Positions 8,044 to 14,095 of a DNA stretch of 21,594 nt are shown here, piece by piece. How positions within the stretch are numbered: the first letter of the stretch is position 1; each line of letters opens with the position of its first letter. Location: the NCBI GenBank assembly GCA_937958295.1, contig CALFEY010000177.1, positions 1 through 21,594 on the forward strand, read 5' to 3'. Below the pieces are notes generated by a model. It had not been told where the DNA came from. It searched no databases and saw only the letters and a list, made by a program, of their open reading frames with translations. Both the position numbers and the translations under genes were made by a program. The DNA is from an uncultured Pseudomonadota bacterium. Lineage in GTDB: Bacteria; Pseudomonadota; Gammaproteobacteria; Burkholderiales; Casimicrobiaceae.

Positions 8044-9210
8044 CTACCAGTAGAGTTCCATCGGGTATCGGTCGAGCGGCTCGACGGCCGATTCCGACAA
8101 CCTCACGATCCGTTCCGTCCGCAGTCCGCCCACGTTAGGGACGGTGATCGTGGCCTTGAGCGTGAACACCATGTTCGTCTGCAGCACCGTCGTGTTGCCG
8201 GGTCCGATCCAGGGAGCTTCTTCCTCCGGATCCATGCCCGTGCCATGGCCCGTGCCGTGGCCCTTCGCTTCGCTCGAGTAGCGCTCGTAGCCGGACTCGA
8301 CGAGCGCCTTCTGAATCGCCGAGTTGAGCTCCATCGCCAGCATGCCGGGACGTGCGGCGGCGAGGCCCGCTTCCACCGCGCGCGCAGCGGCCGCCACGAT
8401 CGCCTTCTTCTCCGCGGAAGCGGGGCCATAGGTGAAGCCGCGTCCGCCGTCGGCGACGTAGCCGCGATAGCGCGCGCCGATGTCGGTCATCACGAGGTCG
8501 CCGGGCGCGACCACGCGATCGGTGGGTCGCGCGAGGTTGTATGCCGAGCGCGGGCCGGCCTGCACCATCGAGTCGTAGGCGATGCGCGTGGCGCCGCCCG
8601 CCAGCATCGCCCGATCGGCGGCCATGGCGAGCTCGAGCTCGGTATGCGGTTGGCCGTCGGCGAGGACGAGGCGGATCGCCTCCATCGCGTCGTCCGTGAG
8701 TGCGCATGCCTTGCGCAGGAGCGCGACCTCCGCGTCGCTCTTCACCGCCTTGATCTCGGCGAGCAGCATCGTGGGTGCGATGGCAGCGTCCGGTAGCGCG
8801 TCGCGCACGCGGTCGAGCAGGTTGGCCGGGACATAGGCGGCGCCGGCGAGGCCCACCTTGCCGGTGCGCGCGCTCGCCGGCGAGGCGGCCAGTCGGGACT
8901 TGAGGTCACGCAGGCGGGCCACCTCGAAGGCGGTCACGCTCGTCGCGTAGTCGAAGCACTGGTCCGAGACGAACAGGAGCGGCTCGCCGTCCACCGGCAG
9001 CCAGAACAGGGCATTGGCGATGTCCGACACGCCGTCGAGCGGCCGGAACTCCGTGAAGTAGCTCACATTGGCCGAGCGCCAGCAGTCGCCGAAGGCGCAC
9101 AGCGCCCCCACGCCCGCCTGCGCAAGCGCCGCGCGCGTGGTCTTGATGCGGGCGAGGTATTCCGCCTTGGCAATGCCGTCGGTTCCGACGGACGGATCTG
9201 GGGTGCGCAC
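8044..9210 (-). CDS. M24 'pita-bread' family protein (Xaa-Pro peptidase/creatinase-like) with altered metal site
   Basis: 388 residues: an N-terminal creatinase-like domain (about 15-155) and a C-terminal M24 domain (about 165-388). Of the five metal ligands expected in M24 metallopeptidases, Asp243 and Asp254 (DIGARYRGYVADGGRGF), His322 (GHGTGHGTG) and Glu366 (LRTERIV) are present. The fourth, normally Glu in a TIEP motif, is Lys352 (MVFTLKATI). The HE pair usually found about seven residues after the ligand His is EE here. The protein may therefore be a non-peptidase hydrolase or lyase, as creatinase is, or a differently metallated enzyme. Start GTG 9210 has AAGGAGG at ideal spacing. It is the first gene of the TRAP operon and divergent from a LysR regulator, so it probably acts on the imported solute. 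Confidence 0.88.
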   Translation of the reverse strand: MRTPDPSVGTDGIAKAEYLARIKTTRAALAQAGVGALCAFGDCWRSANVSYFTEFRPLDGVSDIANALFWLPVDGEPLLFVSDQCFDYATSVTAFEVARLRDLKSRLAASPASARTGKVGLAGAAYVPANLLDRVRDALPDAAIAPTMLLAEIKAVKSDAEVALLRKACALTDDAMEAIRLVLADGQPHTELELAMAADRAMLAGGATRIAYDSMVQAGPRSAYNLARPTDRVVAPGDLVMTDIGARYRGYVADGGRGFTYGPASAEKKAIVAAAARAVEAGLAAARPGMLAMELNSAIQKALVESGYERYSSEAKGHGTGHGTGMDPEEEAPWIGPGNTTVLQTNMVFTLKATITVPNVGGLRTERIVRLSESAVEPLDRYPMELYW

Positions 9211-9318
9211 GTGAGGCCTCCTTGCGACGCGGCCCGCGATCGGGCTCTTCGAGTCGGCAGAGTGTGCGGTTCCGTACTATGCAAGTAAAATGAAATATCG
9301 GGCATTAGGTATATATAA
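9211..9318. promoter_or_regulatory. Divergent promoter region between the M24-TRAP run and the LysR gene
   Basis: The 108-base region contains a sharp AT-rich island at about 9275-9318 in otherwise very GC-rich DNA, including TATATATAA just before the LysR ATG. GGCAT occurs at 9301-9305 and again at 9321-9325, exactly 20 bases apart, so on one face of the helix. LysR-type regulators usually bind such divergent regions, but no clean T-N11-A palindrome could be fixed by eye. Exact -35 and -10 boxes are not assigned. Confidence 0.5.
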
Positions 9319-10335
9319 ATGGCATATAAATCCCCGGCCGCGCGGGGCCGCACGGAAGGACAGCCGACGCCTTCCACCCCGCCCGCGGTGCATCACTTGA
9401 AGACGCGGCACCTCGCCTTGCTCGTCCAGCTCGACGAGCGGCGCTCGATCCTGCACGGGGCCGAAGCCATCGGCATGACGCAGCCCGCGGCGTCGAAGCT
9501 GCTTGCCGAGATGGAGGACCTGCTCGGCGTGCAGCTCTTCCTGCGCCATCCGCGCGGCGTGGAGCCCACGCCCTACGGCACGCTCGTGATACGCCGCGCG
9601 CGCAACGCGCTTACCGAGATCGTCCAGGCCCGGGAAGAGGTGCAGGCATTGCGCTCCGGGCTTGCCGGCAATGTCGCGCTGGGGACGGTGATCACGTCGG
9701 CGCGCGATCTCGTGCCGCAGGCTGTTGCGCGTCTGAAGCGGGACTTCCCGCGCATCATCGTGACGATCGACGTCGACTTCAGCGAAATCCTCATCGATCG
9801 CCTCCTGGCAGGGAAGCTCGACCTCGTGATCGCGCGCATCCACAACCTGCCCCACGTGGTCGAGCTTGCCTACGAGCGGCTGGTCGAGAGCCCGCACGGC
9901 GTGTTCGCGCGTGCGGGCCATCCCCTCACGCACCGGCGCGCGGTCACGCTCGCGGATCTCGCGGGCCAGGGCTGGATTCTGCCGCCGCCGGGCAACGTGC
10001 TGCGCGATCGCCTGTCCGTCATCTTTTCGGAGCACGGGCTGGTACTGCCGCAGCAGGACGTGGAGACGGCCTCGCTGCCCGTCATCACGAGCCTGCTCGC
10101 CATGAGCGACATGGTGTCCGTGCTCGCCGACGAAGTGGTGGCACCCGAGGTCGAGGCCGGCATCCTGGCGCGTTTGCCCGTCGAGCTTCCGCTGCGCCTG
10201 GGCGCGGCTGGCCTCGTCACCCGCCGCGATCGGGCGCTGTCGCCGTCGGCACAGACGCTGCTCGCGGTCCTGCGGGACGCGGCGGGGCTTACGCCGCCGC
10301 GGGCCCGCACTACGCCACGGCCACGCCCCGCCTAG
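9319..10335 (+). CDS. LysR-type transcriptional regulator
   Basis: 338-residue regulator with an N-terminal winged helix-turn-helix (about residues 27-88: LKTRHLALLVQLDERRSIL, AEAIGMTQPAASKLLAEME, HPRGVEPTPYG) and a C-terminal periplasmic-binding-protein-like effector domain (about 112-325). A linker helix lies between. It is divergent from the M24-TRAP operon and so most likely its activator, responding to the imported compound. About 25 residues precede the usual start of the HTH. The ATG at 9319 has no Shine-Dalgarno and abuts TATATATAA, so translation may begin later (for example GTG at 9388, giving a VHHLKTRHL start) or from a leaderless transcript. Its stop codon overlaps the stop of the convergent Lrp gene. 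The family is certain; the N-terminus is not. Confidence 0.93.
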   Translation: MAYKSPAARGRTEGQPTPSTPPAVHHLKTRHLALLVQLDERRSILHGAEAIGMTQPAASKLLAEMEDLLGVQLFLRHPRGVEPTPYGTLVIRRARNALTEIVQAREEVQALRSGLAGNVALGTVITSARDLVPQAVARLKRDFPRIIVTIDVDFSEILIDRLLAGKLDLVIARIHNLPHVVELAYERLVESPHGVFARAGHPLTHRRAVTLADLAGQGWILPPPGNVLRDRLSVIFSEHGLVLPQQDVETASLPVITSLLAMSDMVSVLADEVVAPEVEAGILARLPVELPLRLGAAGLVTRRDRALSPSAQTLLAVLRDAAGLTPPRARTTPRPRPA

Positions 10336-10793
10336 ACGGCATAGTCGAGGGGCAGGGCGGTGGTGTACTTCAACTGCTCCATCGCGAAGCTCGAGCTCAC
10401 GTCGAAGAGCTCAACGTCGCGGATGAGGCGCTTGTACACTCCGTCGTAGCCCGCGATGTCCGGCACCACGACCCGCAACAGGTAGTCGACGTCGCCGCTC
10501 ATTCGGTAGAACTCCACCACCTCCGGGATGCGGCTCACGGCGGCGTGGAAGCGCTCCAGCCAATCGGCGTTGTGCTGGTTGGTCTTGATTGCAACGAACA
10601 CGGTCACGCCCACGCGCAGTTTTGTACCATCGAGCAGGGCCACGCGCTTGCGGATCACGCCGCTGTCCTCGAGCTTCTGGATGCGCTTCCAGCACGCGGT
10701 GGTGGACAGGTGGACGCGCTCCGCAATGTCGCTCACGGCCTGCGTCGCGTCCTGCTGGAGGCAATCGAGGATGCGGCGGTCGATGTTGTCCAT
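10332..10793 (-). CDS. Lrp/AsnC family transcriptional regulator
   Basis: 153-residue regulator. The N-terminal HTH (MDNIDRRILDCLQQDATQAV, then DIAERVHLSTTACWKRIQKL to residue 41) and the C-terminal RAM ligand-binding domain (about 62-145, with VVEFYRMSGDVDYLLRVVVP at 92-111) both match Lrp. Such proteins form octamers or dimers and usually sense amino acids. I chose ATG 10793, which has CGAGGCGAG before it and gives the typical family length. Upstream in-frame ATGs at 10811 and 10865 would add atypical residues and place the start inside the regulatory region. It is divergent from the DUF6356-URO-D-SDR-Bug-DadA-AKR run and is its likely regulator; a sequence resembling the E. coli Lrp consensus lies between them. 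Its TAG overlaps the LysR TAG within one CTAG. Confidence 0.94.
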   Translation of the reverse strand: MDNIDRRILDCLQQDATQAVSDIAERVHLSTTACWKRIQKLEDSGVIRKRVALLDGTKLRVGVTVFVAIKTNQHNADWLERFHAAVSRIPEVVEFYRMSGDVDYLLRVVVPDIAGYDGVYKRLIRDVELFDVSSSFAMEQLKYTTALPLDYAV

Positions 10794-10815
10794 CTCGCCT
10801 CGAAGCGTCATTTGG

Positions 10816-10830
10816 GTGAAAATTATTCTA
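10816..10830 (-). promoter_or_regulatory. Lrp-like operator overlapping a TAGAAT -10 box
   Basis: The minus strand reads TAGAATAATTTTCAC, matching the E. coli Lrp consensus YAGHAWATTWTDCTR at 12 of 15 positions. It begins with TAGAAT (10830-10825), a good -10 box for the lrp gene starting at 10793, so binding would permit autoregulation. On the plus strand TTGGGT (10812-10817) and TTATGC (10835-10840), 17 bases apart, form a possible promoter for the six-gene run. An AsnC-branch protein may have a different consensus. Confidence 0.4.
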
Positions 10831-10887
10831 CATGTTATGCGTCGGGAGATGTTTTTGAGTAACATTTACACCGAGGGAGGCACCAGA

Positions 10888-11193
10888 ATGGCGGGCTATA
10901 TCGACTTCCCGGCGACCGCTTCGCCGCACATTGCCATGAACCTTGCCCGCCTTTTTGCCGAACATCCCGCCACGGTCGGGGAGACTTACACGGAGCACAT
11001 GCGGATGGCCACAGGCTTTGGCCTGGCCATGATCGGCGGCGGCCTCGCCTGCCTCGTGCATGCCGTGCTTCCGTTCGCCTTCGTCACGCGCGGCAGCGAG
11101 ACCGTTGCGCGACTGTACGAGCGGATGGTGACCTCCCGCGCGGCCCGCGCCGCCAAGCCGGGAACGCGCCGTCCCGATGGTCCTGCCCGATGA
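10888..11193 (+). CDS. DUF6356 family small membrane protein
   Basis: 101-residue protein. The conserved DUF6356 core runs ARLFAEHPATVGETYTEHMR and then ATGFGLAMIGGGLACLVHAV (41-60), with LPFAFVTRGSETVARLYERM after it. One membrane-spanning segment is likely at about 43-66. Members are sometimes labelled capsule biosynthesis proteins in databases, but I know of no demonstrated function. The start is ATG 10888, preceded by GGGAGG at 10875-10880. Its TGA overlaps the next start (ATGA at 11190-11193), so it is translationally coupled to the URO-D-fold gene. It is the first gene of the run divergent from the Lrp regulator. Confidence 0.85.
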   Translation: MAGYIDFPATASPHIAMNLARLFAEHPATVGETYTEHMRMATGFGLAMIGGGLACLVHAVLPFAFVTRGSETVARLYERMVTSRAARAAKPGTRRPDGPAR

Positions 11194-12185
11194 ACAAGCG
11201 CGAGCGCGTGATGGCCGCGATACGCGGCGAGCCCGTCGACCGGGTGCCGCTGTCGTTCTGGCTGCACAACTTCGCCCGCGAGTACTCCGCGCAGACACTG
11301 GCCGACGAGACGCTGCGTCTGTATCGCGCCTTCGACTGGGACTTCCTGAAGCCGCAGTCGCGCTTCCAGTGCTTTGGCGAGATGTGGGGCCTCGAATACC
11401 GCATGCCCGTCGACCGGGCGGAATGGCCCACCATCACCAAGCTTCCCGTGACGCGCCTCGATGCCTTCGGCGACCTCACGCCGCAGAACGCCGCGACCGG
11501 CGCCTTGTGGGAGCAGATCGAGGCGATGCGGCTCATCCGGGCGGCGGTCGGGCCCGACGTGCCGATGGTGGCCACCGTCTTCTCGCCGCTCATGGTGGCG
11601 CAGTTCATGGTGCCGGGAGGTATCGATGCGATCGTGGCCATGATGCGCGACCGCCCGGAGGTGCTCGAGCGCGGCCTCGAGGCCATTGCCACGACCTTGC
11701 GCGACTACGTCGCGCTGCTCATGCGCGAGCCGATCGACGGCATCTTCTATGCAAGCAACGTGGCCACGCACGACCGCCTCACGGTGGCTGACTTCCGGCG
11801 CTTCCAGGCGCCGTTCGATCTGCCTATTCTTGAGGCGGCGGCAAGCGCGCCATTCAACATCCTGCACATGTGCGGCACCGGCATCCTGTTCGACGAGTTC
11901 GCCGCGTATCCCGCGCAGGTGTTCTCCTGGGCCACCGTGCCGGGCAATCCCACGCTCACCGACGTGCACCGGCGCACCGGTCGCGCCGTGCTGGGCGGCC
12001 TGCCCGCCAAGCCGGAGATCAAGGGGATGACGCGCGAGGCCCTGGTGGCGCGCGCGGAGCGCTCGCTCGCGGAAACGGGCGGCAGGTTCCACCTGCTCGG
12101 GCCCGATTGCTCCATCAACCCCGACACGCCGGAGCCTCTCCTGCATGCCGTGGGCGAGCGGGTGCGGGTGCCATTCCCTCGCTGA
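11190..12185 (+). CDS. URO-D-fold protein with methyltransferase-type zinc motif (not HemE)
   Basis: 331-residue member of the uroporphyrinogen decarboxylase superfamily (TIM barrel), starting MNKRERVMAAIRGEPVDRVP as the non-HemE branch typically does. His226-Met-Cys228 (NILHMCGTG) and Cys307 (LLGPDCSINPDTPEP) form the His-x-Cys...Cys pattern that binds zinc in corrinoid:coenzyme M methyltransferases such as MtaA and MtbA. HemE lacks this pattern. A role in methyl transfer or demethylation is therefore more likely than haem synthesis. No corrinoid protein is encoded nearby, so acceptor and donor are unknown. It overlaps the DUF6356 gene by four bases and leads a run with an SDR, a binding protein, a DadA-like oxidase and an AKR. 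The fold call is strong; the activity is inference. Confidence 0.88.
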   Translation: MNKRERVMAAIRGEPVDRVPLSFWLHNFAREYSAQTLADETLRLYRAFDWDFLKPQSRFQCFGEMWGLEYRMPVDRAEWPTITKLPVTRLDAFGDLTPQNAATGALWEQIEAMRLIRAAVGPDVPMVATVFSPLMVAQFMVPGGIDAIVAMMRDRPEVLERGLEAIATTLRDYVALLMREPIDGIFYASNVATHDRLTVADFRRFQAPFDLPILEAAASAPFNILHMCGTGILFDEFAAYPAQVFSWATVPGNPTLTDVHRRTGRAVLGGLPAKPEIKGMTREALVARAERSLAETGGRFHLLGPDCSINPDTPEPLLHAVGERVRVPFPR

Positions 12186-12199
12186 AAGGCGTACCCGCG

Positions 12200-12216
12200 A
12201 AGGCACGCCGTGCCTT
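12200..12216 (+). other. Hairpin in the gap between the URO-D-fold and SDR genes
   Basis: AAGGCAC (12200-12206) and GTGCCTT (12210-12216) are perfect complements around a three-base loop, inside the 60-base gap between two co-oriented genes. No run of T follows; the next bases are TGCCCCCC, so it is not a good intrinsic terminator. It could instead act as an mRNA-stability or processing element that sets relative expression within the run. Confidence 0.4.
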
Positions 12217-12245
12217 TGCCCCCCTGACGAGAGGATCGACGTACC

Positions 12246-13028
12246 GTGGATCTAGGCATCAAGGGCCGCAAGGCCATCGTATGCGGCGCCAGCCGCGGAC
12301 TCGGCCGCGCCATCGCGCATGCGCTCGCGGCCGATGGCGTCGACCTGGTGATGGTGGCGCGTGACGCGTCTGCGCTGGAAGAGGCGGCGGCGGCCGTGCG
12401 CACCGAGCACGGCGTGACCGTGACCGCCGTACGGGCCGACCTCGCGGTTCCCGCGGGGCGCACGACAGTGCTCGCGGCGTGCGCCGATCCCGACATCCTC
12501 GTGCACAACGGCGGCTGGCCCGAGTTCAAGCCCGACTATCGCGAATGGACGCGCGCCGATTGGGACGCGGCGCTCGATGCGATGATGATGGCGCCCATCG
12601 ACCTCATCCGCGGCGTGGTCGAGGGGATGGTGGCGCGGCGCTTCGGTCGCATCGTGACGGTCACCTCGCGCTTCGTGAAGGAGCCCAAGCTCGAGCATGC
12701 GCTGTCGGTGAGCCCCCGCCTGGCCCTGGCAGGCTACGTTGCCGGGTTGTCGCGCGAGATCGCCCCGCATAACGTCACCATCAATGCCATGCTGCCCGGG
12801 ATCTTTGCCACGCAGACGCAGCTCGCATACGGCCAATCGCTCGCCCAGCAGCACGGCAAGGCGTTCGAGGAGGTGTGGGCCGCCCGCGAATCGACGAACT
12901 CGGCCCGTCGCTTCGGCAAGCCGGAGGAATTTGCCTCGCTGTGCGCGTGGCTGTGCTCGGCCCAGGCCGGCTTCATCACCGGACAGAATATCGTTATGGA
13001 CGGCGGGGGTTACCCCGGCGTGTTCTGA
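12246..13028 (+). CDS. SDR-family protein of the BKR_3-like type lacking the usual Tyr and Lys
   Basis: 260 residues with a Rossmann fold. The cofactor motif GASRGLG is at 14-20, and NGG (88-90) stands in place of the usual NNAG. The catalytic Ser141 is present (VTSRF), but the YxxxK motif is absent. In the stretch KEPKLEHALSVSPRLALAGY, Ser154 and Arg158 occupy the expected Tyr and Lys positions. This matches an SDR subgroup often annotated as 3-oxoacyl-ACP reductase-like, where KEPEP..LSN..R replaces the standard site. Members keep the C-terminal PGIFATQT-type loop and the VMDGGGYPG ending. The start is GTG 12246 with AGAGG upstream. The reaction is unknown; a changed redox mechanism or non-redox chemistry is possible. 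It follows the URO-D-fold gene by 60 bases. Confidence 0.88.
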   Translation: MDLGIKGRKAIVCGASRGLGRAIAHALAADGVDLVMVARDASALEEAAAAVRTEHGVTVTAVRADLAVPAGRTTVLAACADPDILVHNGGWPEFKPDYREWTRADWDAALDAMMMAPIDLIRGVVEGMVARRFGRIVTVTSRFVKEPKLEHALSVSPRLALAGYVAGLSREIAPHNVTINAMLPGIFATQTQLAYGQSLAQQHGKAFEEVWAARESTNSARRFGKPEEFASLCAWLCSAQAGFITGQNIVMDGGGYPGVF

Positions 13029-13069
13029 CGCGCTACATTCGCTGCTTCGCCCTCTCCGAAGGAGTCTAC

Positions 13070-14074
13070 ATGCGCAGTCGATTCATGGTTCGAGTCCGCG
13101 GGTACCTCGCTGTCGCTGTCGCCGTCGCCCTCGCGGCGTTGCCGATGCTCGCGCTGTCCGGCGCGGCGGGCGCGCAGGCGTACCCCGACAAGCCGATCCG
13201 CATCGTGGCGCCGTTCGCCGCGGGCGGCTCGGTCGACATCGTCGCGCGCATCGTCGGGCAGAAGCTCACGGAATCGCTGGGCCAGCCGGTAACGATCGAC
13301 AACCGCACCGGCGCGTCGGGGATGATCGGGGTGGACATGGTGGCCAAGTCGAAGCCCGACGGTTACGTGCTGCTCGTCAACTCGTCGATCCACGTGATCG
13401 TGCCGAGCCTGTATCCGTCGATCACCTACGATCCCGTCGCCGACTTCGTGGCGGTGGGCCAGGTCACCGAGGTGCCGATCGTCATGCTCGCCGGGATGAC
13501 GTCGCCGTTCAAGACCGTCGCGGACGTCATTGCCGCCGGCAAGGCGAGCGCGTCGCCTCTGGCCTATGCTTCGGCGGGCAGCGGCTCGCTCGCGCACATG
13601 GCGGGCGAAGTTTTCGGCCGGGTGAGCGGCGTGAAGATGCAGCAGATTCCCTACAAGGGCAGCGGGGCGGCGATGGGTGACGTCGTGGGTGGCCAGGTGC
13701 CCCTCATGTTCGATGCGCTGACGGCCGCGATGCCCCTCATCAAGGGGGGCAAGCTGCGCGCGCTGGCGGTGGGCTCGGTCAAGCGCTCGCCGCTGCTTCC
13801 CGACGTGCCGACGTTCCAGGAGCTCGGGATGCCGCAGATGAACATGTCCACGTGGCACGGCGTGTGGGCCCCCAAGGGTACGCCCCAGGAGGTGGTGAAC
13901 AAGCTGTCGGCCGAGATCGTGAAGATGGTCGCGCAAGCCGATACGCGCGAGAAGATCGAAGGCCTGGGCGGGGTGCCCATCGGCAATACGCCGGCTCAGT
14001 TCGATGCGTTCCAGAAGGCGGAGCGCACCAAGTGGGACACGATCATCAAGACCACCGGCGTCAAGGCCGACTGA
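13070..14074 (+). CDS. Bug-family (TctC) periplasmic solute-binding protein
   Basis: 334-residue binding protein of the tripartite tricarboxylate transporter class, expanded in Betaproteobacteria. A signal peptide of about 37 residues ends GAAGAQA, followed by the family opening YPDKPIRIVAPFAAGGSVDI. Later conserved blocks are LAYASAGSGSLAHMAGEVF, IPYKGSGAAMGDVVGGQV and WHGVWAPKGTPQEVVNKL. Bug proteins enclose carboxylated ligands without a direct charged contact. I chose ATG 13070, where GAAGGAG sits at 13058-13064 and the signal peptide begins; the frame is open further upstream but there overlaps the SDR gene. No TctA or TctB permease gene is in the run, so it is either an orphan receptor, shares a permease encoded elsewhere, or acts in sensing. 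Confidence 0.95.
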   Translation: MRSRFMVRVRGYLAVAVAVALAALPMLALSGAAGAQAYPDKPIRIVAPFAAGGSVDIVARIVGQKLTESLGQPVTIDNRTGASGMIGVDMVAKSKPDGYVLLVNSSIHVIVPSLYPSITYDPVADFVAVGQVTEVPIVMLAGMTSPFKTVADVIAAGKASASPLAYASAGSGSLAHMAGEVFGRVSGVKMQQIPYKGSGAAMGDVVGGQVPLMFDALTAAMPLIKGGKLRALAVGSVKRSPLLPDVPTFQELGMPQMNMSTWHGVWAPKGTPQEVVNKLSAEIVKMVAQADTREKIEGLGGVPIGNTPAQFDAFQKAERTKWDTIIKTTGVKAD

Positions 14075-14095
14075 CGTGACCCGCCGGCACTCCCG

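Noticed and set aside
11190..12185. Annotation as haem-pathway uroporphyrinogen decarboxylase (HemE)
   Set aside because: The N-terminus, the HMCG and GPDC motifs and the catabolic context fit the methyltransferase-like branch and not HemE.
12200..12216. Rho-independent terminator
   Set aside because: The stem is good but there is no T-run after it and the next gene is in the same run.
12875..13069. N-terminal extension of the Bug binding protein into the SDR gene
   Set aside because: The frame is open, but the extension would overlap the SDR gene; GAAGGAG and a signal peptide fix the start at 13070.
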